Below are positions 32,963 through 41,861 of a DNA stretch of 64,000 nt, piece by piece; position 1 is the first letter of the stretch; the number at the start of each line of letters is the position of its first letter. The notes below the pieces were generated by a model. That model ran no database searches. It was not told where the DNA came from and worked only from the letters and a program-made list of their open reading frames with translations. The stretch comes from Bacillus sp. (in: firmicutes) (GTDB lineage Bacteria; Bacillota; Bacilli; Bacillales; Bacillaceae): the NCBI GenBank assembly GCA_031180805.1, contig JAPSLL010000008.1, positions 51,265 through 115,264 of the forward strand. The letters are read 5' to 3'. The position numbers and the translations under genes are program-made.

Positions 32963-33688
32963 TTATAAATGAGATAAAATGAGTGAGCATACTAAACCGA
33001 GAGATGAAATAAACCCTACAATCGGTCCGCCATCTTCAAATGCCTCAGGAACCATCGTTGTAATAATCATGGCAATAATGCCTCCAGCTGCAAACGAAGA
33101 GATGAATGCGGTGACATTAGGAGATGCATTGTTTAGAAATAAATAGCCTAATAATGAACTAATCGAAGCTAGTAAAACAATGATACTCCACATCATAAAT
33201 AGCGTTTTATTTTGATACCCATCCCGTTTTAAGCCAATTGTACTTGATAGACCTTCAGGAAAATTACTAATAAATACGGCAATCACCATTAAGTAGCTAA
33301 CTGTTCCGTGTTCAAGCAGGCTAACCCCAATAATGACTGATTCAGGTATAGCATCAATAATCGTACCAATAAGGATAGCTAGTCCGGAACTTTTCCCCTT
33401 TCGTTTATTTGACCGCTTTCTTTCATGACCACCACGGTGGGAGATGATTAGTTCTGAAAGAGTAAAAATGATTGAGCCTGAAAGGAATCCAATTGTTGTT
33501 GGTAATAACCCACCTTCACTCACTGATTCGATTAAGAGCTCAAATGAAGCAGCCCCAATTAAAACTCCCGTACCGAATGACATAATGAGACCAGTCGTTA
33601 ACTTTGATAATTGCTTGAACATTCCTAATATAGCTCCAAGTAAAATAGAGGAACCTGCAAAAGCTCCCCAAAGTGCAGCCTGAAGCAT
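32963..33688 (-). CDS. ZIP family metal transporter
   Basis: This 241-residue membrane protein has about eight helices. The ZIP features are the SFGTGVLIGAASFELL segment, a loop rich in Lys, Arg and His (HRGGHERKRSNKRKGK), and the paired binding-site helices IDAIPESVIIGVSL and ISNFPEGLSSTIG, with the expected P-E and N-x-P-E-G motifs. ZIP proteins bring zinc, iron or manganese into the cytosol. The ATG at 33688 has AAGGTGGTGATG in front. It is divergent from the Fur-box-preceded iron genes. Confidence 0.87.
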   Translation of the reverse strand: MLQAALWGAFAGSSILLGAILGMFKQLSKLTTGLIMSFGTGVLIGAASFELLIESVSEGGLLPTTIGFLSGSIIFTLSELIISHRGGHERKRSNKRKGKSSGLAILIGTIIDAIPESVIIGVSLLEHGTVSYLMVIAVFISNFPEGLSSTIGLKRDGYQNKTLFMMWSIIVLLASISSLLGYLFLNNASPNVTAFISSFAAGGIIAMIITTMVPEAFEDGGPIVGFISSLGLVCSLILSHL

Positions 33689-33792
33689 TTCATCACCACC
33701 TTCCAACCTGTATTTTCCCCAATTAAGTCAGAATAAACAAGAATTTCACGAGTTAGGCATAAAACGGAAATTCAATAGGTGTAAAAGCGTAA

Positions 33793-33809
33793 TTGAAAAT
33801 GATTTTCAA
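33793..33809. promoter_or_regulatory. Fur box upstream of the siderophore ATPase gene
   Basis: TTGAAAATGATTTTCAA is a perfect 17-bp palindrome around a central G and matches the 7-1-7 Fur box of Bacillus (TGATAATNATTATCA) at the key inner positions. It lies 70 bp before the yusV-like gene. Confidence 0.8.
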
Positions 33810-33879
33810 AGTCACTATAGTTTGATAAAATAGAGGAACAACTAATTTCGGTAAATTTCGTGGTAGGAGCGATAAAGTT

Positions 33880-34698
33880 ATGTATGCATTTGAAACAAAC
33901 CATCTCACCTTGACATATGGGGATACAACGATAATTGACGAATTAAATATAGAAATTCCTAAAGGGGAAATTACAGTATTCATTGGAAGCAATGGCTGTG
34001 GAAAATCAACGTTGCTGCGGTCCTTAGCAAGGCTGTTAAAGCCAAAGCAAGGGGGAATTATTCTTGATGGACATGAAATAGCGTCATTTCCGACAAAGGA
34101 AGTAGCAAAAAGATTGGCGATTTTGCCCCAAGGCCCAGTAGCACCTGAAGGATTAACAGTGCACCAATTAGTCAAGCAAGGAAGATATCCACATCAAAGC
34201 TGGTTAAAGCAATGGTCAGTAGAAGATGAGGCAGCTGTTGCAAATGCTCTTGAAGCAACAGGGATGTCCGAGCTTGCTGCTAGACCAGTCGATGCTCTTT
34301 CAGGAGGACAAAGGCAACGTGCCTGGATTGCGATGACGCTTGCACAAAAAACAGAAATCATTTTACTCGATGAACCGACAACTTATTTAGATATGACACA
34401 TCAAATTGAAATATTAGATTTGTTATTTGAATTAAATGAACGGGAAAAACGGACAATTGTAATGGTCTTACATGATTTAAATCTAGCCTGTCGTTACGCA
34501 CATAACCTAGTTGCCCTTAAGGAGCAAAAGGTATATGCTCAAGGAAGACCTGAAGAAATTATGAGTACGAAGCTTGTCAAAGATGTTTTTAAAATGGACT
34601 GTACAATTACAGATGATCCGTTGTTTGGAACACCACTTTGTATTCCACATGGAAAAGGTAGACGAATATTGAATGAAGTAGGAGTTTTAAATGGCTAA
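33880..34698 (+). CDS. yusV: Siderophore ABC transporter ATP-binding protein (YusV/FecE type)
   Basis: This 272-residue ATPase has Walker [11 protein letters not shown]-loop [10 protein letters not shown], signature [13 protein letters not shown], Walker [13 protein letters not shown] and switch His in MVLHDLNLA. The TYLD ending of Walker B is typical of iron-siderophore importers. In B. subtilis YusV serves several siderophore permeases (bacillibactin, schizokinen). No permease genes are adjacent, which supports a shared ATPase. The upstream Fur box implies induction in iron starvation. The next gene overlaps by 8 bases. Confidence 0.9.
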   Translation: MYAFETNHLTLTYGDTTIIDELNIEIPKGEITVFIGSNGCGKSTLLRSLARLLKPKQGGIILDGHEIASFPTKEVAKRLAILPQGPVAPEGLTVHQLVKQGRYPHQSWLKQWSVEDEAAVANALEATGMSELAARPVDALSGGQRQRAWIAMTLAQKTEIILLDEPTTYLDMTHQIEILDLLFELNEREKRTIVMVLHDLNLACRYAHNLVALKEQKVYAQGRPEEIMSTKLVKDVFKMDCTITDDPLFGTPLCIPHGKGRRILNEVGVLNG

Positions 34699-35437
34699 AT
34701 TGACACATAATGAAATTGAAGCATTAATGAAATTTCGTTTAAGTGCAGAGAAAAGCGAAAATCATTTAACATTAACAGGTCTTGAGCTTATAAATTCAGA
34801 TCGTCTACAAATACTGATAGATAATTACTTACAGGCAAAGCTAAATACGGATAAGCAGTCGGTTACAGGATCGATGATCGTAAAAAGCTATGCTTTCTTA
34901 GCTGCCCTCGTACTTCATGCTATGAGTGTTTTTGATAAAGGATTGGATAGTTCTCTTGAGAATATATCTATTCAAACAGAAGATACAGGACCGTTCTGGT
35001 TACCAAGCTTTTATTTTCACAAGCTTGATGTCACGACACCTGATGATGGTTATCGTAATCAGTGGCGGAGCGATGTTGTGAAATTGCTATTTACTGAAAA
35101 CTTTTCAAGAGTGATTACTTCCATTTCGAAGCAGTTGAAGGTTTCAAAGGCGATTTTATGGGAGAATACAGCTGCTTATATTTTTTGGATGTATGAAACA
35201 ATATTAGAGGATCCATCCTTATCTAATGAGAAGAAAGCAAAAATTGAAGATGATTTTCAATTCATCGTTTATGAGGCAGTACCAGAACTTTTTGCAACGA
35301 AATCAAAAAACCCAATAACACAATTTTATCTTCCGAAGCAAGACAATATTCGAATGCGGAAAACGTGCTGTTTATTTTATTTAACATCTAGCAGTCGTGA
35401 TCGTTGCTCAACATGCCCAATTGAATGCAAAAAATAA
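34691..35437 (+). CDS. FhuF-like siderophore-iron reductase
   Basis: This 248-residue cytosolic protein ends with the cysteine pattern CC-x11-C-x2-C ([19 protein letters not shown]), the [2Fe-2S] site of the FhuF family of ferric-siderophore reductases. The rest is the helical FhuF/IucA-C-terminal-like domain. It would release iron by reducing siderophore-bound ferric iron after import. It overlaps the siderophore ATPase gene and is followed 18 bp later by a yusU-like gene, so all three form a Fur-controlled operon. Confidence 0.83.
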   Translation: MAKLTHNEIEALMKFRLSAEKSENHLTLTGLELINSDRLQILIDNYLQAKLNTDKQSVTGSMIVKSYAFLAALVLHAMSVFDKGLDSSLENISIQTEDTGPFWLPSFYFHKLDVTTPDDGYRNQWRSDVVKLLFTENFSRVITSISKQLKVSKAILWENTAAYIFWMYETILEDPSLSNEKKAKIEDDFQFIVYEAVPELFATKSKNPITQFYLPKQDNIRMRKTCCLFYLTSSSRDRCSTCPIECKK

Positions 35438-35455
35438 ATACTAGGGGGCTGTAAA

Positions 35456-35710
35456 ATGGATAGTGAATTTCGTAAGCAATTTGATGGATTATGCGAAAAA
35501 TATACGGAGCTCCTTTTAGGAGATGCATCTGAAGAGTTAATCGAAAAAGTAAAGATCTGGGCGTTATATACACATATTGCAAAATCAATGCCCCCATTAG
35601 CAAAGCACTGGAATACAACATACCCAGATGCAAAAGATGAAATGAAGACTTTAATTAGTGAAATTAAACAACTAAATGAAGAGCACCGGGCAAATAAAAA
35701 TACAGATTAA
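35456..35710 (+). CDS. yusU: DUF2573 family protein YusU
   Basis: This 84-residue hydrophilic helical protein, with FDGLCEKYTELLLGDASEEL and IWALYTHIAKSMPPLAKHWN, matches the DUF2573 family represented by B. subtilis YusU. The neighbourhood with yusV is also conserved. Its function is unknown; the operon suggests a link to iron acquisition. A clear ribosome binding site (TAGGGGG) precedes the ATG. Confidence 0.85.
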   Translation: MDSEFRKQFDGLCEKYTELLLGDASEELIEKVKIWALYTHIAKSMPPLAKHWNTTYPDAKDEMKTLISEIKQLNEEHRANKNTD

Positions 35711-35746
35711 AAAAATCAGCTTCCTTTTTTGAAAGCTGATTTTTTG
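35709..35746 (+). terminator. Terminator after the iron operon
   Basis: AAAAATCAGCTT (35711-35722) pairs with AAGCTGATTTTT (35733-35744), followed by a T run. Confidence 0.9.
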
Positions 35747-35809
35747 ATTTAAAAAGCTTTGTATTTTTCACACCATGTCAGAGCTGAATTGGTTTTTACT
35801 ATACGGACA

Positions 35810-36148
35810 TCATTGAGTCATATTTCTATATGGAGACTGCTCATTTATATAATTTGTAAACTGCTGATGTGATTGTTGTAACTTTTGTCCGTCTGCAGCT
35901 TCAAGTGAGTACCAACCATTTTTAAACATGAGGTTATACATATCACGTTGAGATTGTTGGGTCTCATTGAAAATTGTTAATATATCTTGATAAAGGTCCT
36001 CATGGCTTGCTTCATTTAATGCTGTTGAATAGGCTGCTGTTAAATATTTTTCTGTTGCTAATAAATCATTAATAAAATCACGATCATTCATTTGTGGACC
36101 TTTTTGTACTTGTGTTTCAGGGTTCGTAATTTTTTGGTTATTATTCAT
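35810..36148 (-). CDS. CotF-type spore coat protein
   Basis: This 112-residue protein contains the coat F domain (NDRDFINDLLATEKYLTAAY, then STALNEASHEDLYQDILTIF) and a Gln/Asn-rich N-terminal tail. Such ferritin-like helical proteins are made late in sporulation and placed in the coat. It follows a second CotF-like gene on the same strand, 13 bp apart. It matches the yusN position in B. subtilis. Confidence 0.85.
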   Translation of the reverse strand: MNNNQKITNPETQVQKGPQMNDRDFINDLLATEKYLTAAYSTALNEASHEDLYQDILTIFNETQQSQRDMYNLMFKNGWYSLEAADGQKLQQSHQQFTNYINEQSPYRNMTQ

Positions 36149-36161
36149 CGTTTTTTCACTC

Positions 36162-36428
36162 CTATTGAAGCTGTGTTCCAGCGGATGGTTGCTGATGCAT
36201 TTGTAAATGGTTTAAAATTTTTTGATAGTGTCTGTTGTGCATTTGCCCGACCTGTTCCAATTGATTTTTAATCTCTTGATTTTGGCATTGGCCAGCAAAA
36301 AAATGTGCCTTTTTCATTGCTAACAGATTCCAAGAAAGCATATCTGTTAAATACATTTGATCCTTTGTTGACACAATGCTTGGTGGCTGTTGCATCGTAC
36401 CTTGCTGCTGCATATTTTGTTCCTGCAT
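36162..36428 (-). CDS. CotF-type spore coat protein
   Basis: This 88-residue protein has Gln-rich ends (EQNMQQQGTMQQPP and QMHQQPSAGTQ) around a coat-F-like helical pair (TDMLSWNLLAMKKAHFFAGQ). The ATG at 36428 has GAGGAGGG nine bases upstream. It is the first gene of a two-gene coat operon. Sporulation timing is inferred from the family; no sigma-K or sigma-E promoter was assigned. Confidence 0.8.
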   Translation of the reverse strand: MQEQNMQQQGTMQQPPSIVSTKDQMYLTDMLSWNLLAMKKAHFFAGQCQNQEIKNQLEQVGQMHNRHYQKILNHLQMHQQPSAGTQLQ

Positions 36429-36736
36429 AAACTTAACCCTCCTCATAATAAGTAACCTTATTTTCCCACTTAATAGTTATTTCATTCATACCGTTTCTAT
36501 TTTTTGTTAAACGTTTCGTTGAAAAATGAACAGGTAAGGAATATAGCTTAATTTAATGAATCATAGGACATATCAGCCATCGTATTCGAATAAACTTGAG
36601 TAAGTTGAAATGGAATGTATCTCAAATGTATCTCATATGAAAAGGTAAGCTTGTCCTTAGAGTCACAAGCACAACTTGCATCAAAACGATTGGAACACCT
36701 TTATGTCATTACTATCTTGCATGAGGAGGGTTTTTA
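36429..36736. other. Divergent intergenic region between coat genes and fadM
   Basis: This AT-rich gap of about 308 bp should carry the two divergent promoters. No hairpin, repeat or FadR-type palindrome was seen in it. The imperfect direct repeat ATGTATCTCA (36615 and 36626 regions) is the only visible pattern. Confidence 0.4.
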
Positions 36737-37654
36737 TTGGAAAAGATACTTCGAAACTCTTTCATGTTTTTATCTAGAAATAAAATGATGATCAAATTAG
36801 CAAAGAGATACGGTTTAAGATTTGGGGCATCTCGATTTGTAGCAGGTGATACGATTAACCATGCTATTAACGTTATTAAGGAGTTAAATAGCAAAGGGTT
36901 AGATGTTACGCTTGATTACTTAGGGGAATTTATTGAAGATGTTCAAGAGGCAAATAAAATGGCTGATAATTGTATTAAAGCGATTGAAGCGATCGGGAAC
37001 AATCAATTACAATCACAGGTTTCTTTAAAATTAACTTCGATGGGGTTGGATATTTCGGAGGAAGTAGTTCTGCAAAATATGAGGCGTATTTTAACCGCCG
37101 CAAAACGTCATCAAATTTTTGTAACAATAGATATGGAAGATTACTCACGCTGTGCAAAGACGTTAGAGATTTTCAAAACATTAAGAAGAGAATATACAAA
37201 TATTGGAACGGTACTTCAAGCTTATTTATACAGAACAGTGAAAGATATCGAGGAGCTAAATGAGTATAATGCGAGCCTACGCTTAGTGAAGGGTGCCTAT
37301 AAGGAATCCCATAAGGTCGCTTTTCCAGAAAAAAAGACTGTTGATAAAAACTACAAGCAGATAATCAAAATGCATTTGCTAAATGGAAACTTTACAGCTG
37401 TTGCGACACATGATGACACGATCATTCAATATACAAAAACATTAGTGAAGACTCATCGTATTCCACTTGATCAATTCGAATTTCAAATGCTATATGGTAT
37501 ACGACCAGAAAAACAGCTTGAAATTGTCAAAGAGGGGTACAAAATGCGTGTCTATGTTCCGTACGGGACGGATTGGTATGGATATTTTATGAGAAGATTA
37601 GCGGAACGACCAGCAAATGTTGCCTTTGTTCTAAAGGGGATGTTTAGAAAATAA
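36737..37654 (+). CDS. fadM: Proline dehydrogenase (FadM-type)
   Basis: This 305-residue flavoenzyme oxidises proline to pyrroline-5-carboxylate. The PRODH barrel motifs are present: LRLVKGAYKES, ATHDD and the C-terminal YVPYGTDWYGYFMRRLAERP. It resembles B. subtilis FadM (YusM) more than PutB by its position beside yuzL and fadNAE and by its N-terminus (YGLRFGASRFVAG). The start is TTG behind GAGGAGGG. The name reflects neighbourhood with fatty-acid genes; the reaction is proline oxidation. Confidence 0.9.
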   Translation: MEKILRNSFMFLSRNKMMIKLAKRYGLRFGASRFVAGDTINHAINVIKELNSKGLDVTLDYLGEFIEDVQEANKMADNCIKAIEAIGNNQLQSQVSLKLTSMGLDISEEVVLQNMRRILTAAKRHQIFVTIDMEDYSRCAKTLEIFKTLRREYTNIGTVLQAYLYRTVKDIEELNEYNASLRLVKGAYKESHKVAFPEKKTVDKNYKQIIKMHLLNGNFTAVATHDDTIIQYTKTLVKTHRIPLDQFEFQMLYGIRPEKQLEIVKEGYKMRVYVPYGTDWYGYFMRRLAERPANVAFVLKGMFRK

Positions 37655-37720
37655 GAGAGATTCTTATAATCGAATATTTAGCTTTTATAATGGAGATAGG
37701 AAAGGTTAAATCTTTCTGAA

Positions 37721-37750
37721 GGAGCTAGTTTTTGTGCCTAGCTCCTCGAG
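37721..37750 (+). terminator. Hairpin after fadM
   Basis: GGAGCTAG (37721-37728) pairs with CTAGCTCC (37738-37745). The T tract is weak; the loop is T-rich. Confidence 0.55.
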
Positions 37751-37762
37751 GTCACAAGTAAA

Positions 37763-37802
37763 ATCAGAATTAAAGGTAAAAAAATACCTTCAATTCTGAT
37801 TC
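37763..37802. terminator. Bidirectional hairpin between fadM and yuzL
   Basis: ATCAGAATT (37763-37771) pairs with AATTCTGAT (37792-37800), with inner AAGGTA/TACCTT extending the stem. Confidence 0.75.
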
Positions 37803-37845
37803 GTCTAGTTTGCCCTCATCTGAACAAGGCGCTTGCTCATTTCTA

Positions 37846-37995
37846 TTATTCATCACCCATATTATGTTGTTTGTATTGTTGATTTTGGCTTGTTCGCTTG
37901 CCACCGCCAGCACGTTCTACTGTGGGACCTGCATTACCTTTTACACTTGCTGCACTTACTCCAGCCTTAGAAGGATTCTTTTTTAGTCGAGCCAT
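37846..37995 (-). CDS. yuzL: YuzL family small protein
   Basis: The 49-residue basic protein MARLKKNPSKAGVSAASVKG followed by NAGPTVERAGGGKRT matches the YuzL family, short Bacillus proteins found in the same place between fadM and fadN in B. subtilis. It resembles small acid-soluble spore proteins in composition, and a spore role is possible but unproven. AGGAGGTGATG precedes the ATG at 37995; a longer in-frame reading upstream has no such site. Confidence 0.85.
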   Translation of the reverse strand: MARLKKNPSKAGVSAASVKGNAGPTVERAGGGKRTSQNQQYKQHNMGDE

Positions 37996-38068
37996 GAGTT
38001 CATCACCTCCTAAATACATATCGTTACCAACGTAAGCTGTAATTATTTGAAAATTAGGAGGAAATGTA

Positions 38069-38097
38069 TTGAAGAAATAATGGAAATCTTTTATATT
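38069..38097 (+). promoter_or_regulatory. Sigma-A-type promoter of the fadNAE operon
   Basis: TTGAAG (38069-38074) and TATATT (38092-38097) are 17 bp apart, about 50 bp upstream of the FadR operator. Confidence 0.5.
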
Positions 38098-38144
38098 AAT
38101 AGTAAGATACTCAAATAAAAGTGTCATTTTTTTATATCAAGAAA

Positions 38145-38163
38145 ATGAATGAGTATTCATTCA
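38145..38163. promoter_or_regulatory. FadR operator of the fadNAE operon
   Basis: ATGAATGAGTATTCATTCA is a near-perfect match to the Bacillus FadR box (TGAATGA-N4-TCATTCA). It lies 15 bp before the fadN start, downstream of the predicted promoter, so FadR would block transcription until long-chain acyl-CoA releases it. Confidence 0.88.
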
Positions 38164-38177
38164 AAGGGGGAATAAGC

Positions 38178-40562
38178 ATGATCAAACGCATTAAAAAAGC
38201 TGCTGTTATTGGTTCTGGGATAATGGGATCGGGAATTGCAGCACATTTAGCAAATATCGGCATCCCTGTTTTACTTCTAGATATTGTACCTCATGAATTG
38301 AATGATGATGAAAAGAAGAATGGTCTATCATTATCTGACAAAGTCGTTCGAAATCGAATCGCTACCTCTGCCATTCAATCATTAACAAAGCAAAAACCAG
38401 CCCCACTGACAATACAAGAAAATAGCAAATTAATTGAGGCTGGTAACCTCGAAGATGATTTACCAAATATTTCAGAAGTTGATTGGGTTATTGAAGTTGT
38501 TGTTGAAAACCTTGATGTTAAGAAAAAGGTATTTGCTGAAATAGATAAATACCGAAAGCAAGGAAGCATCATTAGTTCAAATACGTCAGGTATTTCAGTC
38601 GAAGCAATGGCTGAAGGGAGATCAGAAGACTTCAGGAGGCATTTTTTAGGAACCCATTTCTTCAATCCTCCTCGTTATTTAAAGCTATTGGAAGTCATTC
38701 CAACAAAGGATACAACTGAAGAAGTTTTATCCTTTATGAAGAAATTTGGTGAGGATATTCTCGGAAAAGGAGTCGTTGAGGCAAAGGATACACCGAATTT
38801 TATTGCCAATCGCATCGGCACATATGGCTTGCTTATTACGGTGAAAGAAATGCTTAAAAGCGGCTACAGCGTTGGGGAAATTGACTCAGTAACAGGACCT
38901 TTAATCGGAAGGCCGAAAAGTGCTACATTTCGTACTCTAGATGTAGTAGGCTTAGACACATTTGCACATGTAGCAAACAATGTGTATGAGCAAGTTGAGG
39001 GGAAGGAGAAGGAAGTATTTGAATTTCCTACCTTTATGACAAAAATGCTTGAAAACAAATGGATCGGAAGCAAAAGCGGGCAAGGCTTTTACAAAAAGGA
39101 AGGAAAAGAAATTCTCGAATTAAACCCTGCAACACTTGAATATGAGCAAAGAAAAAAATTACAGGCACAATCGATTGAACTTGCGAAACAAGCTAAGGGA
39201 GCTTCCAATAAGTTGAAAGCGCTTTTCTCTTCGGGGGACCGGGCTGGTTCTTTACTAAAAAGCATTATTACTCCAACGCTTGTTTACTCGGCGGAAATGC
39301 TTGGGGAAATTGCTGACGACATTGTTGCGATTGATCGTGCGATGAAATGGGGGTTCGGTTGGGAACAAGGGCCATTTGAGCTTTGGGATGCAGTCGGAGT
39401 TTCAATGGTGCTAAAGGAAATTGAAAACCAAGGTTTAATAGCACCAGACTGGGTGTTAGATATGGTCGCAAAGGGAAATGAGAGTTTTTATAGGAAAGAG
39501 AATGGAGTGCTATTTTATTATAAAAATGGTGAGTATCGTCAAATTATCGAAAATCCAAAGACTATTAACTTAAAAACATTTAAAGAAGTAAATGGTGTCA
39601 TTAAGAAAAATAGTGGTGCAAGCTTAATTGACTTAGGGGATGATGTAGCACTATTAGAATTTCATTCGAAAAGTAATGCCATTGGCTTCGATATTATTCA
39701 AATGATTAATTATGCGATTGATGAAGTTGAAAAAGATTATAAAGGTCTTGTAATTGCGAATCAAGGGAAAAACTTTTGTGTTGGCGCAAACCTTGGAATG
39801 ATATTAATGGAAGCACAGGATGATAATTATTTTGAAATTGACCTAGTTATTAGACAATTTCAACAGGCCATGATGAAACTGAAATATAGTAGAAAACCTG
39901 TTGTTGCTGCTCCATTTGGGATGACTTTAGGAGGTGGGGCTGAAATATGCTTACCAGCAAGCAGCATCCAAGCATCTAGTGAGACGTATATGGGATTAGT
40001 GGAGGTTGGAGTCGGGTTAATTCCAGGTGGAGGCGGAAATAAAGAACTGTACATTAAACATCTAAGCAGCATGCCGCAAAATGTAGATTTTGATTTACAA
40101 ACTGTCGCAAATAAAGTATTTGAGACAATTGCGATGGCAAAGGTATCCACTTCTGCTGCAGAAGCAAGGAAAAACTCCTTTCTAAATCAACACGATAACA
40201 TTAGCATAAATGGTAATCATCTAATATATGATGCAAAGCAACGAGTCATTGAATTGTATGATAATGGCTATCTACCGCCAATTCGCAAAAAAATACCTGT
40301 TGTAGGTGAAACAGGGTATGCGACAATACTCCTTGGTGCACAGTCCATGCATTTATCTGGATTTATTTCAGACCATGATTTAAAGATTGCCAAAAAACTA
40401 GCCTTTGTTATAGCTGGAGGAAGAGTCCCGTTTGGAACAGAGGTTGACGAACAATATTTATTAGATATAGAGAGAGAAGCGTTTTTAAGTTTAGTAGCTG
40501 AGGCGAAATCCCAGCAGCGTATGCAGTATATGCTTTTAAAAGGGAAACCGCTCAGAAATTAA
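38178..40562 (+). CDS. fadN: FadN, 3-hydroxyacyl-CoA dehydrogenase / enoyl-CoA hydratase
   Basis: This protein of about 794 residues catalyses two steps of fatty acid beta-oxidation. The N-terminal dehydrogenase has the NAD site GSGIMGSGIAAHLANIG, the middle helical region has FNPPRYLKLLEVIP, and the C-terminal crotonase domain has FCVGANLGM and FGMTLGGGAEICL. AAGGGGG lies 8 bases before the ATG at 38178; an earlier ATG at 38121 would place the FadR operator inside the gene and has no ribosome binding site. It leads fadN-fadA-fadE under a FadR box. Confidence 0.94.
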   Translation: MIKRIKKAAVIGSGIMGSGIAAHLANIGIPVLLLDIVPHELNDDEKKNGLSLSDKVVRNRIATSAIQSLTKQKPAPLTIQENSKLIEAGNLEDDLPNISEVDWVIEVVVENLDVKKKVFAEIDKYRKQGSIISSNTSGISVEAMAEGRSEDFRRHFLGTHFFNPPRYLKLLEVIPTKDTTEEVLSFMKKFGEDILGKGVVEAKDTPNFIANRIGTYGLLITVKEMLKSGYSVGEIDSVTGPLIGRPKSATFRTLDVVGLDTFAHVANNVYEQVEGKEKEVFEFPTFMTKMLENKWIGSKSGQGFYKKEGKEILELNPATLEYEQRKKLQAQSIELAKQAKGASNKLKALFSSGDRAGSLLKSIITPTLVYSAEMLGEIADDIVAIDRAMKWGFGWEQGPFELWDAVGVSMVLKEIENQGLIAPDWVLDMVAKGNESFYRKENGVLFYYKNGEYRQIIENPKTINLKTFKEVNGVIKKNSGASLIDLGDDVALLEFHSKSNAIGFDIIQMINYAIDEVEKDYKGLVIANQGKNFCVGANLGMILMEAQDDNYFEIDLVIRQFQQAMMKLKYSRKPVVAAPFGMTLGGGAEICLPASSIQASSETYMGLVEVGVGLIPGGGGNKELYIKHLSSMPQNVDFDLQTVANKVFETIAMAKVSTSAAEARKNSFLNQHDNISINGNHLIYDAKQRVIELYDNGYLPPIRKKIPVVGETGYATILLGAQSMHLSGFISDHDLKIAKKLAFVIAGGRVPFGTEVDEQYLLDIEREAFLSLVAEAKSQQRMQYMLLKGKPLRN

Positions 40563-40626
40563 TGAACGATAAATTAATTTTAGCAAATGTTTTGTAACGA
40601 TTGGAAACAAAGGGGAGGTTGGAGAT

Positions 40627-41802
40627 ATGAAAGAAGCAGTCATTGTCGCTGGCGCAAGAACACCAGTTGGGAAAGCGAAGAAGGGAACATTAGCAAATAT
40701 GCGTCCTGATGATTTAGGGGCAATTGTTGTAAAAGAAACGTTAAAACGAGCCGGTGATTACGAGGGGAATATTGATGATTTAATTATTGGCTGTGCAACA
40801 CCAGAGGCAGAGCAAGGCTTAAATATGGCTAGAAATATCGGTGCACTTGCAGGCCTTCCTTATACAGTGCCTGCTATTACAATTAATCGTTACTGCTCCT
40901 CTGGCTTACAAAGTATTGCATTTGCGGCAGAAAAAATCATGCTAGGTCATGCAAATACATCGATCGCTGGTGGTGTTGAATCCATGAGCTTAGTCCCGAT
41001 GATGGGCCATATTGTTAGACCAAATGCAAAGCTAGCAGAAGAAGCACCTGAATATTATATGGGGATGGGGCATACAGCAGAACAGGTAGCGAAAAAGTAT
41101 GGGATTACTAGAGAAGAGCAGGATGCATTTTCAGTGAGAAGCCACCAAAGGGCGGCAAATGCAATAAAAGAGGGGAAATTTGCTGAAGAAATAGTACCAG
41201 TTGAAGTTGTAACAAAAACAGTCGGACCTGATCATAAGCTTCAGGAGTATCGGAAAATTTTCCAGCAGGATGAGGGGGTCAGGGTAAATACAAATTTGGA
41301 TGTGCTAGCCTCACTTCGTCCTGCCTTTTCAACAATAGGAACCGTTACTGCAGGGAATTCATCGCAAACAAGTGATGGGGCTGCAGCCGTTCTATTAATG
41401 GAACGTGAAAAGGCGGAATCAGAAGGATACACACCGATTGCAAAGTTTCGCTCATTTGCTGTCGCTGGAGTTCCACCTGAAATAATGGGGATTGGTCCAG
41501 TTGCAGCCGTACCATTAGCGTTAAAATATGCCGGGCTCGAGCTTTCTGATATCGGTTTATTTGAGGTAAATGAAGCATTTGCTTCCCAAGCGATTCAAGT
41601 CATTCGGGAGCTCGGCTTAGATGAAGAAAAGGTGAATGTGAATGGTGGGGCAATTGCACTAGGTCATCCATTAGGATGCTCTGGTACGAAATTGACTTTA
41701 ACCCTTATTCACGAAATGAAACGACGTCAAGAACAATTTGGAATTGTAACAATGTGTATTGGCGGTGGTATGGGAGCAGCGGGAGTATTTGAATTATTAT
41801 AG
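40627..41802 (+). CDS. fadA: FadA, acetyl-CoA C-acyltransferase (3-ketoacyl-CoA thiolase)
   Basis: This 391-residue thiolase carries out the last step of beta-oxidation, splitting acetyl-CoA from ketoacyl-CoA. The nucleophile is Cys90 in NRYCSSGLQS; the motifs NEAFASQAIQ, GGAIALGHPLGCSG and the final CIGGGMGAAGVFE hold the other catalytic His and Cys. Length is typical. AGGGGAGG precedes the ATG. It is the second gene of the FadR-controlled operon. Confidence 0.94.
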   Translation: MKEAVIVAGARTPVGKAKKGTLANMRPDDLGAIVVKETLKRAGDYEGNIDDLIIGCATPEAEQGLNMARNIGALAGLPYTVPAITINRYCSSGLQSIAFAAEKIMLGHANTSIAGGVESMSLVPMMGHIVRPNAKLAEEAPEYYMGMGHTAEQVAKKYGITREEQDAFSVRSHQRAANAIKEGKFAEEIVPVEVVTKTVGPDHKLQEYRKIFQQDEGVRVNTNLDVLASLRPAFSTIGTVTAGNSSQTSDGAAAVLLMEREKAESEGYTPIAKFRSFAVAGVPPEIMGIGPVAAVPLALKYAGLELSDIGLFEVNEAFASQAIQVIRELGLDEEKVNVNGGAIALGHPLGCSGTKLTLTLIHEMKRRQEQFGIVTMCIGGGMGAAGVFELL

Positions 41803-41861
41803 GAATGTAATTGTAAGGGGTACTTAGTGTTTACATTAAACATGAAAATGGGGGAATATTC

